Shown: positions 41,457-50,312 of the stretch, in pieces
Layout: each line of letters starts with the position of its first letter
Numbering within the stretch: position 1 is the stretch's first letter
Source: Neorhodopirellula lusitana
GTDB lineage: Bacteria; Planctomycetota; Planctomycetia; Pirellulales; Pirellulaceae
Length of the DNA stretch: 64,000 bases
Reading direction: 5' to 3'
Assembly (NCBI RefSeq): GCF_900182915.1
Contig: NZ_FXUG01000004.1
Location: forward strand, 248,001-312,000
Translations under genes and position numbers: made by a program
Notes under the pieces: model-generated
Seen by the model: the letters and a program-made list of their open reading frames with translations, nothing else
Told to the model about the DNA's origin: nothing
Database searches by the model: none

Positions 41457-42770
41457 CTAAGAACGTCGGGGCGACAAAATCTCTGCCCAGCGGTGCATCT
41501 CTTCGTTGTCATGAAAGCGATGCGCCGCCTCGTTGGCAATCTCCCACGCATGCTGGGTCACATCCGGCAACTCTTCCCACAGCATCCGGAAGGTCTTGCG
41601 GAACGACGCAATTCGTTTCGGCTCGTACCAGGCAAACGAATCCGCAACTGCCGGCTCGAAATACGTCTGCACCCACTCCCGCATCGGTGGCTGGTCCGCA
41701 ACCAACACAGCCACCGCTGACTCGATTGCCTTAGGAAGCACGTATCGCAGGTGGTCTTCACAGGTCGCAGCCACAAAATCGACCGATCTCCAAACGTCGG
41801 TCATGTCTGAAAACGTACCGGGAATCGCCACCACGCTGCGTACCCCTTCGGCCTTCAATTCCCGATGCGCCCAATCATGCAGCTCGCCGTCACCGAGCAA
41901 CCAGATCCGCAAATTTGGATACCGACCACACAACAAGCGAGCATTCTTGACGAGCGTCACGACTCCTTCCTCGCGATCCGGTCGGCCTCGCATCTCCCCG
42001 CACCACAATAAAACTCGGTCTTCGGGGCCTGCTGTCAGATCATGATTCGCCGACGCCAGCGATTTGCGTGCTGCCGATCGCTGTTTCAAAGTCCATCTTT
42101 CGGGCCGCGCAAATCCGCGAGGGATACGTTGAATCCGTTCACTAGGGATTTCGTGGGCCACCAAAAACCGATCCGCTCCGGCGTGCCGAGTCACCACACA
42201 ATCCAGCTCGGCCAGCGACGCCAGCACTCTTCGGCCGCCGCGTGCCTGTCGACACCACACCTCATCGGCATCACCGCCCCAACCGTCACAAATGGCCACC
42301 GCCGTTGGCACGTGATGAAATCCCGAAGCCAAAGGTGACGCGGCGTTTTGCTGTTTTCGTGCGTGGGTGACCGCCATCGCAACGGATCGCACCTCATCAC
42401 TCAGACCGTCGCAAACGATCGCATCGAAGTTTTCAAGCTGCTCGATTATCCAGTTACCCAAGTAACGCACGTAGCGCTGCATCGACCACTCCCCCTTGGG
42501 GGCGGCAACAATGCGGTGCACCGGAATTTCGCCAATCGCGAAACCTTCGGACCAATGGCCTGAAAATCGGGGCGTGACCACCTGCATGTCATATCCCGCA
42601 GCCGACCAGCGTCGAACCAGCTCATAAGACGCCGAAGCGCGAGCATGTCGCCCATAAACGTGTGGCCAAAACCGACGCGTCACCCACAAAACACGCTGTC
42701 CATTTCGACGTTTGCGTTCAGGTACCGACGATCCCTGCGGTGAAGATCCGAGTATCGACAACGCGATCAC
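41457..42770 (-). CDS. Glycosyltransferase, GT4-like
   Basis: 437 residues starting with GTG at 42770, overlapping the hpt stop by four bases (GTGA). The N-terminal donor-free half has WVTRRFWPHVYGRHARASASYELVRRW (first 20 residues typical of GT-B family 4). The C-terminal half has RVLLWCGEMRGRPDREEGV, then LLGDGELHDWAHRELK and the late PKAIESAVAVLVADQ, which replaces the usual EGFG...E(A) patch. It has the GT-B fold but an unusual nucleotide-sugar site, so donor and acceptor cannot be assigned. Cytosolic or membrane-peripheral. Coupling to hpt looks like genome packing and gives no functional clue. Confidence 0.75.
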   Translation of the reverse strand: MIALSILGSSPQGSSVPERKRRNGQRVLWVTRRFWPHVYGRHARASASYELVRRWSAAGYDMQVVTPRFSGHWSEGFAIGEIPVHRIVAAPKGEWSMQRYVRYLGNWIIEQLENFDAIVCDGLSDEVRSVAMAVTHARKQQNAASPLASGFHHVPTAVAICDGWGGDADEVWCRQARGGRRVLASLAELDCVVTRHAGADRFLVAHEIPSERIQRIPRGFARPERWTLKQRSAARKSLASANHDLTAGPEDRVLLWCGEMRGRPDREEGVVTLVKNARLLCGRYPNLRIWLLGDGELHDWAHRELKAEGVRSVVAIPGTFSDMTDVWRSVDFVAATCEDHLRYVLPKAIESAVAVLVADQPPMREWVQTYFEPAVADSFAWYEPKRIASFRKTFRMLWEELPDVTQHAWEIANEAAHRFHDNEEMHRWAEILSPRRS

Positions 42771-43306
42771 CCAACCTGAGCTGACGTGGCGGCGATTTCC
42801 TCGGGCTCCAAAACCGCAATGTAGGGCAAGTTTCGGTACATATCGAGGTAATCCAAACCGTAGCCGACCACAAACTCATCGGGAATTTCGAAAGCGACGA
42901 AATCTGGCCGAACACTGTGCTGCTCTTCACGGACTTTTCTCAACAAAACCGCCGTTGCCACGCTGGCCGCTCCCATCGCGGTCAACTCATCCCGCAATTT
43001 CGCGATTGTCGCTCCCGTATCAAAAATATCGTCGACTACCAAAACGTCACGATCCTTGACGTCAATCAACATTTTCGCGTCAATGACCAATTCCCCTGCT
43101 TGGGTGCCGCCTCGATAGCTCGACGCCTGGATCACCCCGACCCGCTGAGGCATCGAAAGCCGCCGAATTAGATCGGCAAACAGCACGACTGAACCGGTCA
43201 ACACCGCCACCACCGTGATTGGCCGATCGCTGTAACGGGTGTCAATCTCTCGCGCGAGCTTCGCAACCCCGGCGGCGAGCTGGGTTTCGTCAATAAGAAT
43301 TCGCAT
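42767..43306 (-). CDS. hpt: Hypoxanthine phosphoribosyltransferase
   Basis: 179 residues. The PRPP-binding loop VLVVDDIFDTGATI is present, and the base-specificity patch has PDEFVVGYGLDYLDMYRNLPYIAVL, with the usual Lys-containing segment early (VLTGSVVLFADLIRRL). Catalyses salvage of hypoxanthine/guanine to IMP/GMP in the cytosol. It precedes and overlaps the glycosyltransferase gene. No other purine gene is nearby. Confidence 0.93.
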   Translation of the reverse strand: MRILIDETQLAAGVAKLAREIDTRYSDRPITVVAVLTGSVVLFADLIRRLSMPQRVGVIQASSYRGGTQAGELVIDAKMLIDVKDRDVLVVDDIFDTGATIAKLRDELTAMGAASVATAVLLRKVREEQHSVRPDFVAFEIPDEFVVGYGLDYLDMYRNLPYIAVLEPEEIAATSAQVG

Positions 43307-43567
43307 GGAGATCGTTCAAAGGGGGAAAGTGTCAAACGGAAAAATTTTCGGCCAGCGGCTCAATAGTCTTATCAATCACGAACCAGCTAACGCCAGCCTT
43401 CGTTTCGCAAACACGAGCCTAGCGACCGAACTCGCCCCCCCCAGAAACCCAGGTGTTAGCCTGGGGATGATGGCGAAGGCAGGCGGCAAACAGCGTCTTT
43501 TCTAGCGAAACTGGTTCTGGCGATCCACCAGCTTCTTTCGAGACGATAAGGCAGGAGCGATCCAACG

Positions 43568-44029
43568 ATGACTTCTCGTGATGTCGTTCAGATTGCATTT
43601 TGCCGGATTCTCTCCAAATCGAATAGCCGCATGACGCCATCGCAACAACTTGCACGTGTCCGCCGAAGTCTTCAGCACTGGCTGGAGAGTCATCCACAAG
43701 AGGATGTCAACGCAACGGAAGAAAACGAGCAGGGTACCGACGACCTGCGAGAGTCGATCTTTGTTTGCGATGGATTCTACCGCGGCCGGCGGTTTCGCAC
43801 TGCCGCGATTGCCGCAGTTTGGTTCGCCGAAGAAGACGAGCTGAAAATCCATTCGGCCGCCGGCCAATGCCTGGCCAGCCTAGACGCCGCCGGAATCGCC
43901 GAGCTCGCCGGACCAGAAGTGGCCGACGTCTTGCCGATGATTCGCAGTGCAGCCACACCTCCAACAGCGGCCCCATCAACCGAGACGCCGCAGACCGAGG
44001 AAGCTCAACCTCTCCGACGCGCAGCCTAA
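43568..44029 (+). CDS. Hypothetical soluble protein
   Basis: 153 residues. The start at 43568 has AGGAG ten bases upstream; an alternative ATG at 43631 (MTPSQQLARVRRS) would give 132 residues but has no ribosome site. The sequence includes ESIFVCDGFYRGRRFRT, AAIAAVWFAEEDELKIHSA, and a Pro/Thr/Glu-rich tail ending PLRRAA. I do not recognise the family. It is convergent with the sulfatase gene, with a hairpin between. Confidence 0.6.
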   Translation: MTSRDVVQIAFCRILSKSNSRMTPSQQLARVRRSLQHWLESHPQEDVNATEENEQGTDDLRESIFVCDGFYRGRRFRTAAIAAVWFAEEDELKIHSAAGQCLASLDAAGIAELAGPEVADVLPMIRSAATPPTAAPSTETPQTEEAQPLRRAA

Positions 44030-44100
44030 CCCGCTGCATGCCGGACCAGGAAACGCCGCGAGAAGTTTTTGCTAACACACGGCTTCGTGCCGCCGCGTAA

Positions 44101-44138
44101 CAATCCAGCGAGGCGAAAGCCTCTCTGCTGGATCGTTG
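44101..44138. terminator. Bidirectional hairpin with GNRA tetraloop between convergent genes
   Basis: CAATCCAGC, GAGGC, loop GAAA, GCCTC, TCT bulge, GCTGGATCGTTG. The inner five-base stem with a GAAA loop is perfect, and the outer stem is nearly so. A second small hairpin (CGGC, TTCGT, GCCG) lies at 44080-44092. They are placed between the stop codons of the hypothetical gene and of the sulfatase gene, so they could end both transcripts. Confidence 0.7.
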
Positions 44139-44155
44139 CTTTCAGCTCGATTGGA

Positions 44156-45676
44156 TCAATGATCCAGCACCGAACTGGGTGGCAGTGGCACCGAGTTCGC
44201 TTTCCGCCAGGCAACCAACTCTCGCAACATCAACTGCGCCTGCTCGGGTTTCTCCATCGCCAAGTCATGACTCTCTTTCAGATCGGCGTGTAGGTTGTAG
44301 AGCTCGATGTTCCCTTTCTTCAGGTACTGAATCAGCTTCCAGTCACCCTTACGGATAATGGAACAGGGCGGATTCTTGTACGTACTGGCAAGGTGCCAAA
44401 ACAACGCCCGTTCTTCCATCGGTTCGCCGTTTAGCAGCGGAACGAGGCTGTCCCCATCCAACATCTCTTGATAGTCGTCAATTCCGGCTAGCTCCAGGAA
44501 AGTCGGAAAGAGGTCGAGCCCTTGGATGGGTTCATCGCACCGTCCCGGCGTGACGTTCTTTGGCCAGTTGATCAGCGCCGGAACGCGCAGCCCACCTTCA
44601 TAGACATAGCCCTTCGCTCCACGCAAATTGTCGTTCCGACTCTGCAGTCCGTTAAACCCATTGTCTGACGTAATGATCATCACGGTGTTGTCACGCAACC
44701 CAGCCTTGTCCAGGTAATCAGCGATCCGGCCGACGTTCTCGTCCAATGACTTCACCATGGTGGCGTAAGCGGCCACTTCCCTTTTCTTCTTCAACGGCCC
44801 CATTCCCTGGCCGGTCACTGGATCACCTTCTTTGCTCAAGAAGTGAGCCAACGCTTCCTCACTACGTGGAACCGAAGGACGATGGGGCGCATAGTAATGC
44901 AGGTTGATGAAGAAGGGGCCCTCCTTGTGGCGATCCATGAAATCGATCGCGTCGGAGGTCAGGCGATCCGTCAGCCACTCGTCATCCGGCTTGTCGACAA
45001 TAAAGGGATTCTTGAAAGGTGCCACGTATCCGCCGCCGGGGGCTAGATAACCGTTGTCATATCCTCTTGCAGGATCCCCCCACCAAGTCCCGCCAACGTT
45101 CTCATGGAAACCACGGCCGGTCGGATAGTACTGCTGCAATTCAGCGGACTGATGTGCGGCCAACCAACTTAAATCGCCATTCTTGGGTTGGGTAAGTTTC
45201 TGCCGCAGCGGTAAGTTGGACTCTTGCCCCGGTTTCGGCCCGACAATATGCCACTTACCAAGATGAATCAGCTTGTAACCTTGATCGCGAAGCGGACGCG
45301 CATAAAGCGGATCCTCCAGCCCGACCGTCCATCTCGAAAAGAGATTGTCCTCGAAGTGGCCCCGCTCCAGAACGGGCACGGTGTAACAGCCAGTGCGGAA
45401 AGATTGCCTGCCCGTCAAAATGGCCGCGCGTGACGGCGAGCAAGTCGGATACATGTAAGCCTGATTAAACACCAGACTCTGCTCCGCTAGCGAATCAAGA
45501 TTGGGTGTCTCGAAATACTGACTTCCCATGAAGCCGACATCCTGCACGCCCAAATCATCAGCCAAGATGAAAACGATATTTGGCGTTGCCGACTTAGTTG
45601 ATGACTCCTCAGCTGACATCCCCGTGTTCGCCAACCCGGTCGCAACAATTGCAAGAACCAATGGATACAAATTCAT
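44156..45676 (-). CDS. Secreted sulfatase (formylglycine type)
   Basis: 506 residues from the ATG at 45676, which gives a signal peptide MNLYPLVLAIVATGLANTGM; the frame is open 41 codons further but that part is not signal-like. Calcium-binding Asp pair in NIVFILADDLG (33-43). Modification motif C-S-P-S-R at 79-83, the Cys79 type. Also seen: GKWHIVG-like HLGKWHI near 140, TVMIITSDNGFNG, and DLFPTFLELAG. A conventional sulfatase of the family active on sulfated polysaccharides; the substrate is unknown. It follows the octahaem lipoprotein gene by 171 bases. Confidence 0.9.
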   Translation of the reverse strand: MNLYPLVLAIVATGLANTGMSAEESSTKSATPNIVFILADDLGVQDVGFMGSQYFETPNLDSLAEQSLVFNQAYMYPTCSPSRAAILTGRQSFRTGCYTVPVLERGHFEDNLFSRWTVGLEDPLYARPLRDQGYKLIHLGKWHIVGPKPGQESNLPLRQKLTQPKNGDLSWLAAHQSAELQQYYPTGRGFHENVGGTWWGDPARGYDNGYLAPGGGYVAPFKNPFIVDKPDDEWLTDRLTSDAIDFMDRHKEGPFFINLHYYAPHRPSVPRSEEALAHFLSKEGDPVTGQGMGPLKKKREVAAYATMVKSLDENVGRIADYLDKAGLRDNTVMIITSDNGFNGLQSRNDNLRGAKGYVYEGGLRVPALINWPKNVTPGRCDEPIQGLDLFPTFLELAGIDDYQEMLDGDSLVPLLNGEPMEERALFWHLASTYKNPPCSIIRKGDWKLIQYLKKGNIELYNLHADLKESHDLAMEKPEQAQLMLRELVAWRKANSVPLPPSSVLDH

Positions 45677-45847
45677 CAGCAGGAATGCTCTATCGCTTAG
45701 GTGAATGAAAGACAGCCAATACGCTCGCAAGGTACCCGCTGCCTCGGCATCTTTGTTGCCAAACGAAAAGTCAATGACGTCATGCAGCCAACTGATCAAT
45801 CAAAGATTGCCGACATCCTAATCGACGCCTATCGATCACTGACCACC

Positions 45848-47821
45848 TTATTCTTGTAAGATGACTCTTCTTTGATTTCGATTCTGCATCAGGCTAGAAA
45901 CGCGTTGAGTCTCGATTTTTCCTAGTTCGTTGATTAACAACGCTGGATTCCTTTTGAAAACTTGCGTCTTCTGAACTTGTTGCAACTGATTGCTAATCAA
46001 CGCTGTCCGCAAGGGCATGGGGGCAATAAAATCAAATTCGAACGACTGGGCATCGGGAACCGACCGGTAAGCGCGCTCAGCAATAAAGCGAATTGCGTCA
46101 TACTCGTCCAACATCCCAATCAACAGGTAGGGAACCATCCAATCGGTTCCGGAAACCTGCTGTGCCTCGCGTCTCTCCAACGCAGTGACTTGCAGTGCCC
46201 GCTGCGCGGCGTCCCCCTTGAGCAACTGCAAAACCGACAACGCAATCGTACTCTCCTCCTCAGTCAGATCCGGCTGACTGTGCCCATACCACTCCGCCAA
46301 ATGGTGTGATGTTTCCTTGAGCGTGTGATCAAGATGACAAAGGTTGCAAGCTGACGGTCGTGTTGTCTCGATCACCGATGCAACGCTAGGGCTAGAAATC
46401 GTATGGGAGCGAATACTCTTCAACAATCCATAAACCGTATGCGGCATGTGACAATTAACGCAACGACTGCCGCTCGACTCAATTGGGTGGTGGGTATGTT
46501 GAGCCCCTAGACGCTCGTAGTCTTGATGGCACTGGATACACGCCGCATCTTGTTCCATCCCCGGCTTCAATTGGTCGTCTTTCCACTGCGTTTGTAAAGA
46601 AACGTCTTGCTGATGCATCGTGTGGCACGACAAGCACGTCATCTTTCCGTTTTGAGCACAAGACGATTCGATCATCCCGCTGTACGCTCGACCGGAAACT
46701 CGAACCTGACCGTCCGGCCAAAAGTTATCACTTAAAGACTGCCCGGGCGCTTCCATCCAACGTGCAAGAGCGGGGTCGTCAAGATGCCCAGGACTGGCAC
46801 GAACCACACAGTACAGCTCCGATGCTTGGATTGATTCCCCAGGTCGGAAATCCAATCCGTGACTATTGAAGCTTTCAATCATGTCCCGGCTGTCCAAGAC
46901 AATATCACCAACAGAATGACAAGGCGCGCACATGTCGCTTCGAACGCTGTCATCCAGTTTCATCGGATCGACTATCTCGTCGACAACTTTCATCGCAAGC
47001 TCGCCAGTGGATTGATGAACCATCCGGTGCCCTTGGCCCGGTCCGTGACACGCTTCACAACTAATCCCAAATTCAGCTACCTCGGTATTTCGACCGAGCG
47101 GAACCAACTGCGAGTGAACTTGATGCCGTGCGTTGTTGCGGTCTTGGACATCTCGCCGTGAATGAGTGGCATGACACTGAAAGCAAACATCGTTCCACCG
47201 ACCATCTTCGGACGGAAACTTCAAGCTTTCTGACTCGGGCGGATTTAAGAGGGACGAGCGGCGAGGAATCCATCTTTTTTGCTCGATCAAAAATACGATG
47301 GGCAACATGTTTGGATTTTTCTCGATCTCAGATTCGTACCAAAACACATGCATATGGTGCGATCCGGTCATCATGACTAGCCGGTGATCTTGATCACTTT
47401 CTTTGGAATCGCTGTCATTGGACGAATCAGACACACCAACAAAGTACTCATCCCCATCTCGCCGAAAACGATAGGTCTTTCCAAGCACGGTGACCGGCCC
47501 ACCTTCAATTGCTTCGGGGGCCGTTGAAGGAAGAATCGGTTGTGTCATCGTACGATGATAAGAAACGTGCCAAGACTGATGCTGTTCAGCGTGGCACTCC
47601 TGGCATGCTTCGGATCCGATGTATCCGTCAGCGAGAACCTGCGTCGGAATCGCCGAAACCAAATGGGTGCGTGGTGCAGGCTCCTCGCTTGACGACGAAC
47701 CAATCCAATCGCTCGTTCGGGATGCCTGCTCGTCGCGATTCGCTGACGGCGTCGACTTTGAACATCCGATTGCGAACGCAAGAGCGACCCATCCAAGTAC
47801 GACGAAAGACTCGCGGGTCAT
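45848..47821 (-). CDS. Octahaem c-type cytochrome lipoprotein
   Basis: 657 residues. Lipoprotein signal ending FAIGC, Cys20 as the lipid-bearing residue. Eight CxxCH haem-binding motifs, in order: CQECH (73-77), CFQCH, CEACH, CAPCH, CLSCH, CIQCH, CVNCH and CNLCH, in the first 500 residues. The C-terminal 140 residues have no haem motif and look helical (repeated ALERREAQQ, FIAERAYRSV), possibly HEAT-like. Unlike pentahaem nitrite reductase there is no CxxCK motif. Likely an electron-transfer or redox enzyme at the periplasmic face of the membrane. It resembles multihaem proteins of planctomycetes of unknown role. Distal haem ligands cannot be settled by eye. Confidence 0.88.
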   Translation of the reverse strand: MTRESFVVLGWVALAFAIGCSKSTPSANRDEQASRTSDWIGSSSSEEPAPRTHLVSAIPTQVLADGYIGSEACQECHAEQHQSWHVSYHRTMTQPILPSTAPEAIEGGPVTVLGKTYRFRRDGDEYFVGVSDSSNDSDSKESDQDHRLVMMTGSHHMHVFWYESEIEKNPNMLPIVFLIEQKRWIPRRSSLLNPPESESLKFPSEDGRWNDVCFQCHATHSRRDVQDRNNARHQVHSQLVPLGRNTEVAEFGISCEACHGPGQGHRMVHQSTGELAMKVVDEIVDPMKLDDSVRSDMCAPCHSVGDIVLDSRDMIESFNSHGLDFRPGESIQASELYCVVRASPGHLDDPALARWMEAPGQSLSDNFWPDGQVRVSGRAYSGMIESSCAQNGKMTCLSCHTMHQQDVSLQTQWKDDQLKPGMEQDAACIQCHQDYERLGAQHTHHPIESSGSRCVNCHMPHTVYGLLKSIRSHTISSPSVASVIETTRPSACNLCHLDHTLKETSHHLAEWYGHSQPDLTEEESTIALSVLQLLKGDAAQRALQVTALERREAQQVSGTDWMVPYLLIGMLDEYDAIRFIAERAYRSVPDAQSFEFDFIAPMPLRTALISNQLQQVQKTQVFKRNPALLINELGKIETQRVSSLMQNRNQRRVILQE

Positions 47822-47988
47822 TTTTCCTCGCCGTACTGAAAATACTTCTGTCCCACCCTGGGGCGATATTGTTTCATCGAAATCCTTGCGGCAGAAACCA
47901 GCATAACACAGGGAGCGAACCAGCGTAAAACGCCTTGAGTTCGCTACCTGTTCTGGACTCCGAATTTGAGACAGACGATCTGACTGAA

Positions 47989-48150
47989 CTACTCATTCAC
48001 CATTTCGGCATCCATTGCGTCCAACATCGCCTGCTGCTGTTCGGGGCTTTGCACTTCCCGCTGCGACGTGTCGATTTGACGTGGTTCATTGGAATCGGAA
48101 CATCCGATGCAAAGCGAGCACACAAGGGTGAACAAGAACAAACAACGCAT
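47989..48150 (-). CDS. Small lipoprotein downstream of DUF1559 (53 residues)
   Basis: Starts MRCLFLFTLVCSLCIGCSDS, with lipobox SLCIGC. The mature part is short, polar and acidic (REVQSPEQQQAMLDAMDAEM). Start ATG at 48150; the longer frame to 48264 would add a Cys/Trp-rich leader and is rejected. Same size and signal type as the gene at 33059-33223, and also placed downstream of a DUF1559 gene (48430-49701), separated by a structured spacer of about 280 bases. Confidence 0.75.
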   Translation of the reverse strand: MRCLFLFTLVCSLCIGCSDSNEPRQIDTSQREVQSPEQQQAMLDAMDAEMVNE

Positions 48151-48429
48151 GAAATTTCTTTGATAGTAAAAGGTTACGAACGAATAGAGAAAATGAATCG
48201 CCCCATGGAACAAGCATTTGCCAGTCCAGCGAGAGCAAGTCCTGTCAACAGGAGAGATCGCCAACGTTTACTCCACACTCGCGAAAAGAGTGGAGCGTAA
48301 AACTGAAGCTTCAGACCCAACTCCGGCCGGCCAAGCTTCACTCCGTGAAGTCAATGGCCAGCAAGAAACCGATCAAGGACAACGTTCCCAAAAGAAAGTT
48401 TGAAAGGTTTTTGACCTGGATGAAATTCC
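48151..48429 (-). other. Structured spacer between DUF1559 gene and mini-lipoprotein gene (locus 2)
   Basis: 279 bases with several inverted repeats: CCTGT, CA, ACAGG at 48241-48252; CGTTTACTCCACACTC pairing with GAGTGGAGCGTAAAAC at 48265-48303 with a few mismatches; GAAGCTT/AAGCTTC (48305-48311 with 48333-48339); and TTCAC, TCC, GTGAA at 48337-48349. No open frame fits. The sequence does not resemble the locus 1 spacer, but the density of hairpins is similar. Confidence 0.6.
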
Positions 48430-49701
48430 TTAGAACTCTTTGTCAATCACTTCTTTGGATGCACGAGTGCCGAGGGATCCCCACAATCCATAAGGGCTTT
48501 TCGATCCAGGAGCCCTAGCACCGGTACCACCATTCTTGATGCCCCCGGCATGACTGTCCCCCGCTTCGATTGACTCGGTAATAAACCGAACTGCACCATC
48601 GGCCATCAAAACATGAGCCCCGCCCTGGTGACGACTACTGACCGTAAGTGTTCCTGGGTTAGAAGCATAAATTTGGTTGGCACGATTGCAATACTCGCGG
48701 TTTGGCGGCAGGATCGTGTTGCATTGTGTCTGGCCTGGGGCCGGCGAAGCCCAGCAAGCACCCCGCGACTTCAGGACCACCGGAACGGTAGAAACGGTAG
48801 GCTCTCCCCAAAATCGTGGCCTCTCTGGATTGATAAACCCTGCATCTTGGCAGCTTGATGGGTTATTCGTAACGTTTCTCGCTTGACCTGTGCTTGCTCC
48901 TCGCTGACGAGGTGTGGTCGTAATGTCCTCGTCGCCCAGGTCTGTGTTGATTTCACCCATCATGATTGTGTTGGAGAGGCCATCAAGAATTTCTCGAAAA
49001 CGATTGTCAACATAGAGCCCAAAAACCCCTCGAGATGCGGCTCGATAGATCTGCGATGAATCGCTGCTGATCGTTTTAAAATCGCCTTTCGTGTAAGGCC
49101 CGGTGTTCATCGCGGCTTCACATGTATCACCCCAGCAAACAGCGAAGTTAGTTCGGCCAGCTAGAGGCAGACCAAAACCTGGGTCACTTGGACAACGATA
49201 AGCAGGAATATCAGTCCACCATGGTGGATACGATGCGCCGTCGCTAGTGAACTGGGTGGTCGCCCCGTTCAGGTCGACCCAAGGGATGGTTCCAAACTCG
49301 TAAAACTGAGTCGTGCCCACACGCATCGGATTGACGATTTGCTCCCAAATTGCTTGCTGCTCAATGTACGGCAACAAACCTACCAAGGCACTTAATCGCT
49401 GATGCTGCCTGGTCGTCTCTTTCGGCCAGTTGGCGTTGTTCCCACCCTGCGCGGATCGGGAAGCGGTCAAGGGACCAGAACCGTGCTTTGGCAACTGCTT
49501 AAACGCACTGTGATAGTTGTGCATTCCAAGGCCGATTTGCTTGAAATTGTTACTGCAACTCATGCGGCGTGCCGCTTCGCGAGCAGCTTGAACTGCGGGC
49601 AGTAAAAGCCCGACGAGAACGCCAATAATGGCGATCACCACAAGCAACTCAACGAGCGTAAACCCGTGCTTGGGGGCCGGTGTACGGTTTGGACAAGGCA
49701 T
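48430..49701 (-). CDS. DUF1559 protein with type IV prepilin-like N-terminus (copy 2)
   Basis: 423 residues, same length as copy 1. N-terminus [21 protein letters not shown] has the standard Gly before the cleavage site. After that residue the next 45 or so residues match copy 1 almost perfectly, while the rest is about half alike. H-X9-DG signature in [19 protein letters not shown], and the same C-terminal [19 protein letters not shown] lies seven bases before the ATG. Followed by a spacer and mini-lipoprotein, as for copy 1. Confidence 0.92.
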   Translation of the reverse strand: MPCPNRTPAPKHGFTLVELLVVIAIIGVLVGLLLPAVQAAREAARRMSCSNNFKQIGLGMHNYHSAFKQLPKHGSGPLTASRSAQGGNNANWPKETTRQHQRLSALVGLLPYIEQQAIWEQIVNPMRVGTTQFYEFGTIPWVDLNGATTQFTSDGASYPPWWTDIPAYRCPSDPGFGLPLAGRTNFAVCWGDTCEAAMNTGPYTKGDFKTISSDSSQIYRAASRGVFGLYVDNRFREILDGLSNTIMMGEINTDLGDEDITTTPRQRGASTGQARNVTNNPSSCQDAGFINPERPRFWGEPTVSTVPVVLKSRGACWASPAPGQTQCNTILPPNREYCNRANQIYASNPGTLTVSSRHQGGAHVLMADGAVRFITESIEAGDSHAGGIKNGGTGARAPGSKSPYGLWGSLGTRASKEVIDKEF

Positions 49702-50312
49702 GTTTTGACTCCAGATAAGAACTTTAGCGATTTCTAATCATGGGGCGGACAAAACCCCATTCCACCCCCTTAAGCGTCCCCAACGGGCCCGACCTAAACA
49801 CACAATCTAATTTTTTGCCCATGTTTTTACTCTTACCCCCGAAAAACTCCGCAAAACAAAGCAAATTCAGCATCATTTTCTTCGAAAAAACGCCATTCTA
49901 CTGGGCTATTCAGCGACCTTTCTGCAACAGGGTTCAATCAGAGAAGTTTTCTCTAACCGAATCCGACCAATGGAAAGCACGCCACCTGGAGTTCAATTAG
50001 GGCTAAACCTTCCACGGTTGGCGTCAGATGTAATCTCAAATCCGAAGCAACGCTCTCCCCACACCGAAATCATCAACCGATCGCCTTCACAGTGAGAAGC
50101 GTGCGGTTTATCGCCAAAATTGCATCGACCGGATCAACAAAAAAAATGCCCCCAGATCCAGAATCAAGACAGGAAAGGAAGGCTAGATTGCTGGAATTAA
50201 CCGCCCAGTCCGGCGACATTCAACCTGTGAGAATATGCGACATCGAGGACTGGGCGTGACATGCCAACAGCCACGGTAAAGAGCGTGGCGTTTCAGCTAT
50301 TTCCCGGGAAAA
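49702..50312. other. Gene-free region with two inverted repeats near the kinase end
   Basis: 611 bases. Near 49800-49910 the sequence is A/T- and pyrimidine-rich, suiting the promoter of the DUF1559 gene. Near the kinase end it has a perfect nine-base pair GCCCAGTCC/GGACTGGGC (50203-50211 with 50247-50255, loop 35 bases containing GCGACAT twice) and GCCACG/CGTGGC (50270-50275 with 50284-50289). On the minus strand both lie within 110 bases after the kinase stop codon and may terminate the sigma-kinase transcript. The 86-codon frame at 49740-50000 lacks a ribosome site and is not called. Confidence 0.55.

Noticed and set aside
49740-50000. 86-codon frame upstream of the second DUF1559 gene
   Set aside because: No ribosome site and no recognisable sequence; lies in an A/T- and pyrimidine-rich promoter-like stretch.
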